Part shown: positions 10,201-18,264 of the stretch, in pieces
How positions within the stretch are numbered: the stretch's first letter is position 1
How the letters are laid out: every line of letters begins with the position of its first letter
Position numbers and translations under genes: made by a program
The notes under the pieces: generated by a model
The model's input: only the letters and a program-made list of their open reading frames with translations
What the model was told of the DNA's origin: nothing
The model's database searches: none
Assembly (NCBI RefSeq): GCF_014204865.1
Contig: NZ_JACHMG010000001.1
Span: 4,242,501-4,306,500 of the forward strand
Source of the DNA: Amycolatopsis jiangsuensis
GTDB lineage: Bacteria > Actinomycetota > Actinomycetes > Mycobacteriales > Pseudonocardiaceae
Direction: 5' to 3'
Length of the DNA: 64,000 bases

Positions 10201-10587
10201 GGAAAGCCCGAAGCTCAGCTCGGTGCCGAACGCCGTGCGGACGCCGAGTTCCTTCGCCGCCTCGGCGAACCGGACCACGCCGTACATGCCGTCGTGGTCG
10301 GTGAGCGCGATGGCGTCGAGCCGCAGCCGCGCGGCCTCCTCCACGAGTTCCTCGGGGTGGCTCACGCCGTCGAGGAAACTGAAGGTGGAGTGGCAGTGCA
10401 GCTCGGCGTAGGGCACCCGGGGCGGGGACTCGAAGTCGCTGCGCGGTGGCGGGACGTCGGCGGGACGCCGGTAGCCCTCGCGTTTACGGCTCCACGCAGG
10501 ACTGTCCCCGTGGTCACCGGGTGGCAGCGCACCCGAGAACGCCCGCGCGAGGTCCTTCCACGGCACCGGCGGGTTGTTCCAGCTCAT
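7249..10587 (-). CDS. dnaE2: Error-prone DNA polymerase III alpha subunit (ImuC)
   Basis: DnaE2 is the C-family polymerase that copies past DNA lesions at the cost of mutations, working with ImuB and ImuA'. The 1112-residue protein starts with a Trp/Pro-rich leader, then a PHP domain from about residue 60 (YAELHCHSTFSFLDGV). The palm has the catalytic Asp motif PDIDVDIESDRREEV, and a C-terminal OB-fold reads QVLVGGAVTHRQRP. Its length is typical of DnaE2 rather than replicative DnaE1. It is the last gene of imuA'-imuB-dnaE2, 28 nt after imuB, and should be SOS-induced through the LexA box at 14341. Confidence 0.95.
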   Translation of the reverse strand: MSWNNPPVPWKDLARAFSGALPPGDHGDSPAWSRKREGYRRPADVPPPRSDFESPPRVPYAELHCHSTFSFLDGVSHPEELVEEAARLRLDAIALTDHDGMYGVVRFAEAAKELGVRTAFGTELSFGLSGPQNGMADPEGEHLLLLARGQDGYRSLCRAITAGQLRGHDDTAPSEARAEKGRPVYDLAAVAEEVAGQCAVLTGCRKGSVRSALVREGPDAAAVQLRRLVDLFGRDQVYVELIDHGQPLDSTHNDLLAEMADELHLPTIATTAAHYARPERGRLADAVAAIRARRGIDDLEGWLPSDGTAFLRSGTEMAEIFRRYPGAVQRSALLGVECAFELELLAPELPPFDVPEGETETTYLRRLVREGFRERYQGKEKEDQARRQLQHELAVIEELGFPGYFLIVWDIARFCRDSTILCQGRGSAANSAVCYALGITKVDPVQYQLLFERFLAPDRDGYPDIDVDIESDRREEVIQYVYRKHGRLNAAQVANVITYRARSAVRDAARALGYSPGQQDAWSKQIDRWGALRSTEKDHDHDIPTDVVQLAFALEDFPRHLGIHSGGMVMCREPVSQVCPVEWARMADRSVLQWEKEDCASVGLVKFDLLGLGMLSALHYMLDLVRDYKDEEIDLAELDLTDANIYEMLCRADAIGVFQVESRAQLATLPRLRPTKFYDLAVEVALIRPGPIQGGSVHPYIRRKQGREKWDYDHPLLANALRKTLGVPLFQEQMMQIALDVADFTPAEADQLRHAMGSKRSERKMERLRQRFLDGAGAKGVGPELAEKIFQKLKAFANFGFPESHSLSFAHLVFASAYFKYYHPDAFCAGLLRAQPMGFYSPQSLVADARRHGVTVLGPDINLSLPHATLEPLPDKGKLHAVRNGLGTVRTVGDTLAEEIVAERVANGRYQSMSDLGRRVRLTSPQLEALATAGAFSGLVPDRRQALWSAGAVAHDRPEKLPGTGTGVDAPMLPGMDGLDLAAADVWATGISPDSFPTEFVRDRLDALGVITADRLLSLPDGTQVLVGGAVTHRQRPATAGGVTFLNLEDETGMVNVVCTLGLWQRFHRIARASPALLVRGVLEAADGVANVRALKLEPLPLRIPTKSRDFQ

Positions 10588-10615
10588 GCCGACCCGCCGG
10601 AGGTTGCTCGGCCCA

Positions 10616-12220
10616 TCAGTCGTAACTCCCCTCTACCGTCCACTGTGGATTCTCGGTGCCCGAGCAGAGCACGAGCACGGCCTGGCCGGGGGCGTCTCCG
10701 GCACCGGCCAGCAGCAGCTGCAACCGGGCCTGCTGCGGGCCGGTCGCCCTGCGGCCCGAGGTGACCGGCCACGGACCGGCCCAGTCGGTGATCTGCCGCG
10801 GTGGCCCGCCGGCCACGCGGAGCCGGTCCGGCGGTGCCGTGAGCCGTTTGCGTGCGGTGAGGCCGACCGGGTTCCCCTGCTCGTCCACGACCTGGACCGG
10901 CAGCGGCGGCGTGACCACCGTCGCCGGGGACGGCGAGGGCAGCCGGCCGGGCCAGGTGGCCTCCGGTGGGGTGGCCGGTTCTCGCGGGTCGCCCCACGGC
11001 ACGAGCCGGACCCGGCCCGCGGGGTCGCGTCCGCCGTCGAACAGCGGGGTGAGCACCCCGTCCGGGCCGAGCAGGCTCTGCACCCGGACGAAGGCGCGGC
11101 CGGCGCGTTCGGCGGACTCGTCCTCGTCCGCCCCGGCTCCCGAACCGGGAGCACCGCCCCGCCACAGCCCGAGCTGCAGGGAACGGCCCTCGACCGTCTC
11201 CTCCGGTTCCAGCCGCAGCCGGATGACGCCGGAGGTCGGCCGTTGCCCGGGCACCGCCCGCAGCCAGCCCTCGAACTGCCAGCGCACCCGGTCGGCGACC
11301 CCTTGCGGGGTAAGGGGTTCCGCACAGCGCCAGACTCGGCCGAGCTGTTCGCCGTTCTCCGTGGTGGCGTAGATGCCGAGCCGGGTGCAGGCGAGTCCGC
11401 GGGCGGCGAGCGCGGCGTGGAACCGGGTGGCGAGGTTCTTGGCGAGGAATGCGGCCACGTCCACCCGGGCGAGTGGCGGGTCGAACGATTCGGTGAGCGA
11501 GAGTTCCGGTGCCGGACGGCGGCGCAGCGGCGGCCGGTCGGACCGGCCGTGGGCCAGCCGGTGGGCGAGCACGCCGGCGCGGCCGAACCGGGCGGTCACG
11601 TCCCGTTCGCCGAGCGCGGCGAACGCACCCAGCGTGCGCAGGCCGAGCCGGACGAGCAGGTCGACCAGCTCCGCCCGGTCGGCATCGGGCTGGTCCAGTT
11701 CGGCGATCGGCAGCGGGGCGAGGAACTGCGCGGCCTGCCCCGGTTCGACGAGTGCCCCGCGGCGGGCCGCGAGCGTCGCCGCGAACAGGCCTTCGGAGAT
11801 CCCGATCTGGCATTCGACGCCCGCCGCCGCGGAGACCTGGTCCAGCAGCTTCTCCGCGAGCCGGGGCTCCCCGCCGTAGTAGCCAGCCGCCCCCGCGACG
11901 GGGACCGCGATCAGCCCCGGCCGCACCACTTCGAGCCCGACGACCAGGTCTTCCACCGCCTGCGCGACGTTCTCGAACAGCCGCGCGTCCCGCCCGTCGT
12001 CCGCCCCGAAGACGGCGAGGCCGGGGCACCGCGATTCCGCCTCCCGCCGCCGCATCCCGCGCCGTACCCCGCCTGCGCGGGCCACTTCGGTGCACGCGAC
12101 CACCCGGTTCGCCGAGAACACCGCGGCCGGCCGGGTCAGCACTTCCCCGGCCGCGGCGACGGCAGCCACCGCGGGCCAGTCGGGGCACCAGACCACGAGC
12201 ATCCGGCGGTCCGCGGTCAT
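10616..12220 (-). CDS. imuB: ImuB, catalytically inactive Y-family polymerase homologue
   Basis: ImuB bridges DnaE2, ImuA' and the beta clamp in the actinobacterial mutasome. The 534-residue protein opens with the Y-family N-terminus MLVVWCPDWPAVAA and keeps the fold through YGGEPRLAEKLLDQV and the little-finger region. The catalytic carboxylates of active Y polymerases (the Asp of DMDAFFA and the Asp-Glu of SIDE-type motifs) are absent, as expected for ImuB. A roughly 200-residue C-terminal extension carries the partner-binding region of the family. The start ATG overlaps the stop of imuA' (ATGA, 12217-12220). Confidence 0.9.
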   Translation of the reverse strand: MTADRRMLVVWCPDWPAVAAVAAAGEVLTRPAAVFSANRVVACTEVARAGGVRRGMRRREAESRCPGLAVFGADDGRDARLFENVAQAVEDLVVGLEVVRPGLIAVPVAGAAGYYGGEPRLAEKLLDQVSAAAGVECQIGISEGLFAATLAARRGALVEPGQAAQFLAPLPIAELDQPDADRAELVDLLVRLGLRTLGAFAALGERDVTARFGRAGVLAHRLAHGRSDRPPLRRRPAPELSLTESFDPPLARVDVAAFLAKNLATRFHAALAARGLACTRLGIYATTENGEQLGRVWRCAEPLTPQGVADRVRWQFEGWLRAVPGQRPTSGVIRLRLEPEETVEGRSLQLGLWRGGAPGSGAGADEDESAERAGRAFVRVQSLLGPDGVLTPLFDGGRDPAGRVRLVPWGDPREPATPPEATWPGRLPSPSPATVVTPPLPVQVVDEQGNPVGLTARKRLTAPPDRLRVAGGPPRQITDWAGPWPVTSGRRATGPQQARLQLLLAGAGDAPGQAVLVLCSGTENPQWTVEGSYD

Positions 12221-14232
12221 CCGGCGGCCTCCGTTCGCCGGGCGGCTTTCCCGGTCCGGGTGACGCGCCCGTGCGGTCCGGGCAGCAGCACCGAAGCCGA
12301 ACGCGGACGGGCCGCGGCCCCGCGTCCGCGGACGTGCACCTCGACCGGCCGGGTACGCAGGTGCCCGGCCCCGTCGCCGTCGCCGGAAAGGCCGGTCCAG
12401 GCGCCGGGGGTGCAGTGGAGTTCGAGATCGGCCCCGGGCCAGGCCCCGAGCGAGAACAGCACGGATCCCCGGTGCCGGGCCCGCGCGGAAAGCCGCCGCG
12501 CGACGTCCGCCTTGATCGACCGCGCCTCGGTGACCACGAGGTCGACCCCGTCGAGCAACGCGGCCAGCACCGAGGGGTGGTCGGCCCCCGGCCGGGGCAC
12601 CAGCGCCATCCGAGACGTCACGACCCCGTGCTCCGCCGCCGCGGCGACCCCCAGGGCAGGCACCCCGGCCACCGCGACCCAGGCCCCGGCAACGGTCGCC
12701 TCGGCAAGCAACCCGAACAGCAGGGAGGTCGAACCGTGCACCACCACGGTGCTCCCCCGCCGAAGCCCGGCGCCCGGAAGCAGATCCGCCAGCGCGGGGG
12801 TGACCGGCAACAACCGCCCAGCACCGGACTCCCCGTCCCGAGCGCCGTGCCGGACGAACTTCCCGACCCGGCTGGCGGTACTCACCCCCGGCAAGGCAGC
12901 CAACCGAGCCACCGGAGGCATCCCACCGCCGTCGTCAGGGGCGGGGGCGGCTTCGGAAACTGAGGTGGGACGGAGGGGAACCACCTCGGCCGAGGGCACT
13001 GAGACGGGCGCGGTGGATGGGGCCACCGGACTGGGCGGGGTGATCGGAGTGGCCCGGCTGGACGGAGCGGCTCGGGTGATCGGGGTGACCCGGCTGGAAG
13101 GAGTGGCTCGGGTGATCGGGAGTTCACTCGGCGAACCCGATACCGACTGCGAAAACCCTTCTCCAGCAAGGAAAATCGGCGGTACAGAAATCCGCCGCGA
13201 GGAAACCGGCTGCGCGGAAGCCGAGGGAGCGGAAACCGAGGGCACTGCGGCCGAGGGCACTGCGGCCGAGGGCGCTGCAACCGAGGATGCGGGAATCGTG
13301 GGTAAGGAAATCGTGAGCGCGGAAAAGTTCGTGCGTGCCGGCCGCGCCACCGGCACGCACGAAGACGTCGGCTCCACTCGCGACGTCAGCGACGCCGGGA
13401 GCACCCATCCCGGCGCCGCGACGCACGCGGACCGCATCGGCTTTCCGCCGAGCTGTCCGTCCCCGGGCGGTCGCGCCACCGAACCGCACGGGAGCGCCGG
13501 TCTCTCCCACGACACCGACGCCGACCCCACCACCGGCGGCGAGCACTCCCACCGCCGGGACAACACTCGCCCCTTCACCGATGCCGACGATCCGAGGCTC
13601 CCCCACGCCCCTGGCCGCGATCCCGACGAACCCGGCGACCCCCACCGCCCCGACGAGCCCGGCTGTCCCGCCTCCGTCGACGGTGGCAGCGGCGCCCCCG
13701 ACAGCATCGACGCCACCGTCGACGGCAGCGGCCGGCCAGCTACAGGCGAGCGCCCCCGCGCTCCCCGCCGCCCAGCCGACTCCGCCACGCCGGACACCCC
13801 GGCCGAGTCAGCCGCCCCGACCAGACCAGCTGTCCCCACCGAGTCAGCCGCCCCGACCAAATCAGCTGTCCCAACCGGGTCCGCCAACCCGGGCAAGCCA
13901 ACCGACCCAGCCACACCGGCCACCCCAGCGAAGTCCGCCGTCCTGGCCACACCAGCCGACCCAACCACACCGGCCAGCCCAGCGAAGTCCGCCGTCCTGG
14001 CCACCCCGGCCGCCACAGCCAAGTCCGCCGACCCGGCTACCCCAGCCGACCTGACCGACCCAGCCGATACGACCGAATCCACCGCCTTGACCACCCCAGC
14101 CGACCCGACCGCCTCGGCCACACCGACCGACCCAGCCACACCGGCCGACCCGACCACACCGGCCGTCCCGACTACCGCAGCCGACTCAGCCACACCGGCC
14201 GTCTCCGCCGAGCCGGTCGACATCACCGGCAC
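12217..14232 (-). CDS. ImuA'-like mutasome protein with long repetitive N-terminal extension
   Basis: The last 230 or so residues, from the internal ATG at 12921 (MPPVARLAALPGVST), form a RecA-like ImuA' domain: LLPGAGLRRGSTVVVHG in place of a Walker A, then WVAVAGVPALGVAAAAEHG and DLVVTEARSIKADVARR. ImuA' partners ImuB and DnaE2. Upstream, about 437 codons encode low-complexity Ala/Val/Gly/Ser repeats. The LexA box at 14341 lies 109 nt before the ATG at 14232, so the repetitive part is transcribed and contains no stop. It is either translated as an unusual extension or is an unusually long leader before the start at 12921. Wobble positions coincide with those of an opposite-strand open frame, so GC3 cannot settle which. 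Confidence 0.65.
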   Translation of the reverse strand: MPVMSTGSAETAGVAESAAVVGTAGVVGSAGVAGSVGVAEAVGSAGVVKAVDSVVSAGSVRSAGVAGSADLAVAAGVARTADFAGLAGVVGSAGVARTADFAGVAGVAGSVGLPGLADPVGTADLVGAADSVGTAGLVGAADSAGVSGVAESAGRRGARGRSPVAGRPLPSTVASMLSGAPLPPSTEAGQPGSSGRWGSPGSSGSRPGAWGSLGSSASVKGRVLSRRWECSPPVVGSASVSWERPALPCGSVARPPGDGQLGGKPMRSACVAAPGWVLPASLTSRVEPTSSCVPVARPARTNFSALTISLPTIPASSVAAPSAAVPSAAVPSVSAPSASAQPVSSRRISVPPIFLAGEGFSQSVSGSPSELPITRATPSSRVTPITRAAPSSRATPITPPSPVAPSTAPVSVPSAEVVPLRPTSVSEAAPAPDDGGGMPPVARLAALPGVSTASRVGKFVRHGARDGESGAGRLLPVTPALADLLPGAGLRRGSTVVVHGSTSLLFGLLAEATVAGAWVAVAGVPALGVAAAAEHGVVTSRMALVPRPGADHPSVLAALLDGVDLVVTEARSIKADVARRLSARARHRGSVLFSLGAWPGADLELHCTPGAWTGLSGDGDGAGHLRTRPVEVHVRGRGAAARPRSASVLLPGPHGRVTRTGKAARRTEAAG
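12950..14225. repeat. Degenerate tandem-repeat tract inside the imuA' reading frame
   Basis: The tract is built from short units close to CCGACCCAGCC, with clear longer duplications. A 36-bp unit occurs at 13805 and again at 13841, and a segment beginning CCCAGCGAAGTCCGCC recurs 54 bp apart near 13924 and 13978. Both duplications are multiples of three, which preserves the imuA' frame. Confidence 0.75.
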
Positions 14233-14340
14233 CTCCCTCGCGTACCTGCCGGCTCCGTTCCGGCAGGCCCACCTCGGCAGGGCGGACTACGGAACGGCTA
14301 CCGGCACACCGCGGGGAAGGCGGCTCCGACAACCACAACT

Positions 14341-14356
14341 TCGAACACTTGTTCGA
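14341..14356. promoter_or_regulatory. LexA (SOS) box of the imuA'-imuB-dnaE2 operon
   Basis: TCGAACACTTGTTCGA is a perfect inverted repeat (TCGAAC-N4-GTTCGA) matching the actinobacterial LexA site. It lies 109 nt upstream of the ATG at 14232. This predicts DNA-damage induction of the mutasome operon, as known in mycobacteria. Confidence 0.9.
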
Positions 14357-14602
14357 CAAACCTCATTCAACCCCACACCCGCAGCCCTTGTCAAGCACGG
14401 AACGGGCAAAGTTGCATCGGTCACAACAGGTTCGGATGTTGGAAAGCCGCAGCTCACGACAATGTGGTGGCGACCCCGTATGCGCCGCCGACGGCAGTGG
14501 GTGGAGCGGCCGAGGCGGTGAAGTGGTGGCGGACCTGCGGTTGTCACTCATTAGGCCATTAGTATGACAATCTGCTAGCTCGTCGACACAATGTTGGGTT
14601 AA
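14357..14602. other. Intergenic stretch between SOS operon and integrase
   Basis: This stretch has lower GC than its surroundings and no convincing gene. It should hold the integrase promoter and the left end of the mobile element. The AT-richer run around 14545-14600 contains TTAGGCCATTAG and TTGGGTTAAATG just before the integrase ATG. No clear inverted or direct terminal repeat could be matched to the right flank by eye. Confidence 0.4.
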
Positions 14603-15727
14603 ATGCAACGCATGGAGAACGGCACGGGACTGACCGGCTCCGCCGGCTTGATGCTCGTCGACGGGGTCACCTATCTCGATCCTGAGACGTCGGTCTTCGA
14701 GGCGATGCTGGCCGGCTGGGAGCAGCAGCAGCGTGTGCGTTCGGTCAAGCCACAGGTGATCAGCAACCGGGTCGGACTCGTGCGGCGCGTCGCTCAAGTG
14801 TCCAACCAGTACCCGTGGCAGTGGACTTCCGCGGAGGTCGAGGCGTTCTTCGCCGACTTGCCCTCGGGCGGCCGACCCTTGGCGATGTCGACGATGCGCG
14901 GCTACGAGTGCGTGCTGCGGATCTTTCTTGGCTATGCCACTGATCCTCGGTATGGCTGGCCGGTGGTGTGCAAGCAGCGCTTCGGCTCCGCGCCGCAGAT
15001 GGTGCTGCACGAGTTCAACAGCATCCGGCATGTCGCAGACGTGGAATGCCGGCCGGGTCGGCGACCACTGAGTTACGACGAAGTGCAGGCGCTGCTCGAC
15101 GCGGCGGATGGCTTGATCGATCAGATCCGAGCGCGGGGTCGCAAAGGTTGCGTCACGGCCATGCGCAACGCGCTGGTGCTGAAGGTGGTCTACGCGTTCG
15201 GTCTACGGCGTCGCGAAGCGTGGGGCCTTGATCTACCGGACTTCCGGACGAATCCGCATGTTCCTCGTTTCGGGACCTGCGGTGGGCTGTTCGTCTGGTG
15301 GGGCAAAGCTGCCAACGGCAGCCCACCCAAACCGCGCACTGTCCTCCTAGTGCCCAAGATGGACTGGATCCTCGAACCGCTCCAGCAATGGCTGCAAGAA
15401 GTCCGTCCAACGCTGATTCGCAGGTCGCAGTCGGCGCTGCTGGTCACCGAACGCGGCACCCGGCTTGCGCCGCGAGGTATCAGTGAGGCGTTCCAGGTCG
15501 CCAGGGCAGCGGCCGGGTTGGACTCGGAGCTTGATCTGCACTGCCTTCGGCACTCCTACGTCACCCACCTGGTGGAGTTCGGCTACACGCCTCGGTTCGT
15601 GCAAGAACAGGTTGGCCATCGACATGCCAGCACCACGGCGATCTACACGGGCGTGTCGGATGACTACCGGAATCGGCTGATGCAGAAGGCTGTCGCTTCA
15701 TGGGCACCGGAGTTGTGGGAGACCTGA
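14603..15727 (+). CDS. Tyrosine-type site-specific recombinase/integrase
   Basis: A 374-residue phage-integrase-family enzyme that cuts and rejoins DNA through a tyrosine intermediate. An N-terminal SAM-like core-binding domain spans roughly residues 30-120 and the catalytic domain residues 155-360. The full catalytic set is visible: Arg in GLRRREAWGLDL (about residue 203), Lys in VWWGKA (235), HCLRH (His313, Arg316), His339 in VGHRH and the nucleophile Tyr348 in TTAIYTG. A second ATG three codons downstream (MENGTG) is an alternative start. The stop overlaps the ATG of the next gene by one base (TGATG). This is the only clearly intact recombinase of the element. Confidence 0.92.
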   Translation: MQRMENGTGLTGSAGLMLVDGVTYLDPETSVFEAMLAGWEQQQRVRSVKPQVISNRVGLVRRVAQVSNQYPWQWTSAEVEAFFADLPSGGRPLAMSTMRGYECVLRIFLGYATDPRYGWPVVCKQRFGSAPQMVLHEFNSIRHVADVECRPGRRPLSYDEVQALLDAADGLIDQIRARGRKGCVTAMRNALVLKVVYAFGLRRREAWGLDLPDFRTNPHVPRFGTCGGLFVWWGKAANGSPPKPRTVLLVPKMDWILEPLQQWLQEVRPTLIRRSQSALLVTERGTRLAPRGISEAFQVARAAAGLDSELDLHCLRHSYVTHLVEFGYTPRFVQEQVGHRHASTTAIYTGVSDDYRNRLMQKAVASWAPELWET

Positions 15728-16047
15728 TGGCGAAGGCGATGACGTTCGAGTGGCACCTGCGGTTGCGGATGGCCGAACGAGGCATGTTCCAGACCTCCTA
15801 CCTGGTCAAGCCGCTTCACGAGCGCGGAATCTCGCTCTCACGCGAACAGGTCTACCGATTGGTGACCTCGCCGCCGCAACGGTTGTCGATGGACGTATTC
15901 GCGGCGCTGTGCGACATCCTGGAGTGTCAGCCCAACGACCTCATCGAGATCAAGCCGACAGCCGGTGATCAGCGCAAGGCCGTTGGCGGCTCCAGCGCGG
16001 CTCCGACAGCGCGGCGGAGCACGATTCGGCGACCCGAGCCTTCATGA
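15727..16047 (+). CDS. XRE/Cro-type helix-turn-helix protein of the recombinase element
   Basis: A 106-residue basic protein with a Cro/CI-like helix-turn-helix over about residues 10-75 (LSREQVYRLVTSPPQRLSMD then ALCDILECQPNDLIEI). It sits between the integrase and the zinc-ribbon gene, overlapping both by start/stop codons (TGATG at 15725, ATGA at 16044). Its tail is basic and low in complexity. It probably regulates the element or directs its recombinases, but that role is inferred from position only. Confidence 0.85.
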   Translation: MAKAMTFEWHLRLRMAERGMFQTSYLVKPLHERGISLSREQVYRLVTSPPQRLSMDVFAALCDILECQPNDLIEIKPTAGDQRKAVGGSSAAPTARRSTIRRPEPS

Positions 16048-17989
16048 CCGCCGACGCGATCACCTCCTCGCCGTCCGCGGCCGCCCCGCTCCTGGCCGTC
16101 TTACAGCTGCACCTGCCCCGGGCCGGGCGGCGGGACCTCGAAGCCGCGATCCGCGGCGTTCTGCCCGAGGTTGGCGACGTCGAGGAGCTCGTCGCGTTTC
16201 TCCGCGCACACGACGACGCGCTCACCCTCTCGCGGTCCGCAGTTCCTGCGGGCTTTCCGGCGCTGGCACACGTTCTTTCCAGAACCGTCGGCTCGTCGAT
16301 CCCGGCGCCGCACTGCATGCGATGCCGAAAGCCCAGCTTCTTCCTCACCGAGTCCTTCGAGGGGGCGCTGATCTGTTTGTGGCGTAAAGAACTCGTGCGC
16401 CCTTGCGCCGACTGCGGCGCCACCGGAGGAGCGTGGCGCGCCACCACACGCGGTTCGTTGTGCCCGACTTGCCTGCACCGGATGCGTCACCCACCGCGGC
16501 CACCTCGCCCGTCCCGTCCGCGTCGGCGCCCCGTGGTGACGTGCGCGTTGTGTGGTAAGTCCCGGCCATCAGCCGTGCGGTGGCCGCTCGGTGTCGTCTG
16601 CAAACCGTGCTACGGCAAGGCAATGCGATCCTGACGTCCGTGCAACACCTGCGAAGAAACTCGTCCGCTGATCGCGCGGTCACCTTCCGGGAGCGAGTGG
16701 TGGTGTGGCCGGTGCTCGAATTCCACCTTCGATTACGCCTGCCGTCACTTCGACGCCAGGACAGACCTCTACACCGGGACATGCTGCGCCGCATGCGCAT
16801 TGACCACCCACGTGCAGCAGCTGTTCGGCGCCGCAGCGGGTGGCTCGGCTGGTCAATGGACCCCGCTGCGCGAGGCACTCCTGGCCACGGACGACCCCTG
16901 ACGATGATCAGCTGGTTCAAGCACAGCCGCGCCGCCGGTTTGCTGCAGGAGGTGATCGCTGCGCAGACGCCCGTCACCCACGAGATGCTCGATGAACTGC
17001 CGCACCGATCTCCAGCGCATGACATCCGGGATCTGCTGATGTCTTGCGAAATTCTCCCTCGGCGTGACGCGGAGTACCTGCAGCGCATCCATCCATGGCT
17101 TCGGAACGAACTCGCGTCAATTCCCGCCGAACACGCTCGCATACTCACGCAATATGTCCGCTGGTACGTGCTGCCGAAGGCGCACCGCGTCGTGGCACGC
17201 CGCGGCGTCGGTGAGAGCGTGCCGGCGCCGATTCCGCCGCTGGTGCGTGCCGCGGCACGGCTTCTCGCGTGGCTTGACGACATAGGTGTCGGCCTGCCGG
17301 ACCTGACCCAGCCACTCGTGGACGAATGGCTGATTGAGGGCCGCGGCTACTACCGCCACCTGTATCCGTTCCTTAACTGGACCCGGACCCAGGGCATTAC
17401 GGACCCGCGTGTCCGGGTACCGCTCCCCGTCTACCCGAAACGAACGAACTATCTCGATTCCGACGAGCGGCTGACCCAGCTTCGGAGCTGCCTCGACGAC
17501 GAGGCTTTACCACTGCACGTGCGGGTTGCCGGTGCGTTGACTCTGCTGTTCGGCTTGTCGATCACCAAAGTCGTGCGACTCCGCAGGGATCACGTCCGCA
17601 TCGAGGAAGGCGCTGTATCGCTGGATGTCGACGGACACCTCCTGGCGATACCACCAATGCTGGGAAGGCTCCTGACACACCTAGTCACACAGCCCACGAG
17701 CGGAACACGGGCGCTCAGCCAGCTGCCATTCGAATCGCCTCTGCTCTATCCCGGCAAAGCCGCTCACCGCCCCGTCCTACCCGCCACGCTCTACTGCCAG
17801 CTGCGCGAGCACGGCATACGCGTCCTCTCCGCGCGCAACACCGCACGGCTCGCGCTCGCCGCGGAGCTGCCGGCGGCCGTGTTCGCCAGCCTGACCGGCA
17901 TCGAGGTCACCACCGCGGACGCGTGGAACAAGCGAGTCGGCCATGACTGGACACCCTACATCGCGGCCAAAGACGCCACGATCTCATAG
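16044..17989 (+). pseudogene. Zinc-ribbon tyrosine-recombinase-like protein, broken by a stop and a frameshift
   Basis: Reconstruction gives about 648 residues. In the first frame the N-terminal half carries a series of CxxC knuckles (CMRC, CADC, CPTC, CALC, CKPC). An in-frame TGA at 16632-16634 interrupts it, but the same frame resumes at once with RPCNTCEETRPLIA, CGRC and CCAAC. Near 16895-16901 the frame ends at ATDDP-stop, and one missing base in the CCCC run would join it as DDPLTMISWF to the second frame. That second frame runs to 17989 and has a degenerate recombinase fold (LTLLFGLSITKVVRLRRDHV, ARNTARLALAAELP) without an obvious nucleophile tyrosine. Reading straight through both lesions restores one continuous protein. 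A sequencing error at the C-run cannot be excluded. Confidence 0.75.
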
Positions 17990-18264
17990 GCGAAGGCGAC
18001 GCGATGTCCAGCACAGAAAGCACCTAGGTGTATTTGGCCATCTGACCGCGAACCGGGTACGACGTAGCCGGACGGCAGTACCGGAAGCGTGGATGACGCT
18101 GAGGTGCGCCTCGGAGCGAGCGTTTCGTGGCCGCGACCGCGGACGCTGCCACGACCAGCCCTGCCACGGCCGGTCGCAGCGCCGACGGTGATCTCGATGA
18201 GGTCGAAGGCAACGCGGGCGAGCCGGAGCAAGGAAGGTGCTCCATGGGGAGTGATTCGTGGCCA
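17990..18264. other. Right flank of the recombinase element, no supported gene
   Basis: Several short frames are open but none has recognisable homology or a convincing ribosome-binding site. The sequence near 18025-18045 (CACCTAGGTGTATTTGGCC) is AT-richer, holds a CACCTAGGTG palindrome, and could lie near the element end. Confidence 0.4.

Larger units (their letters stand above)
14603..17989 (+). mobile_element. Three-gene tyrosine-recombinase element, decayed
   Basis: Three same-strand genes with overlapping stop/start codons form a compact unit: integrase, small HTH protein, zinc-ribbon recombinase-like protein. From general knowledge, multi-gene tyrosine-recombinase elements of this kind (compare the tnpABC arrangement of Tn554) transpose without a DDE enzyme. 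The unit separates the SOS operon from an accessory region. The third gene carries a stop codon and a frameshift, so the element is probably no longer fully functional. The limits given are those of the genes; the true ends were not found. Confidence 0.6.

Noticed and set aside
10574..14521. Very long plus-strand open frame opposite imuA'-imuB-dnaE2
   Set aside because: It shares wobble positions with the imuA' frame, which keeps it open in GC-rich DNA. It has no homology-like sequence, and ImuB is well supported on the other strand.
14545..18045. Attachment-site direct repeats around the recombinase element
   Set aside because: Only a shared GGCCAT hexamer was seen on the two sides, which is too short and common to call an att site.
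17990..18264. Short open frames at the right flank of the recombinase element
   Set aside because: No homology, no ribosome-binding site and conflicting frames on both strands.
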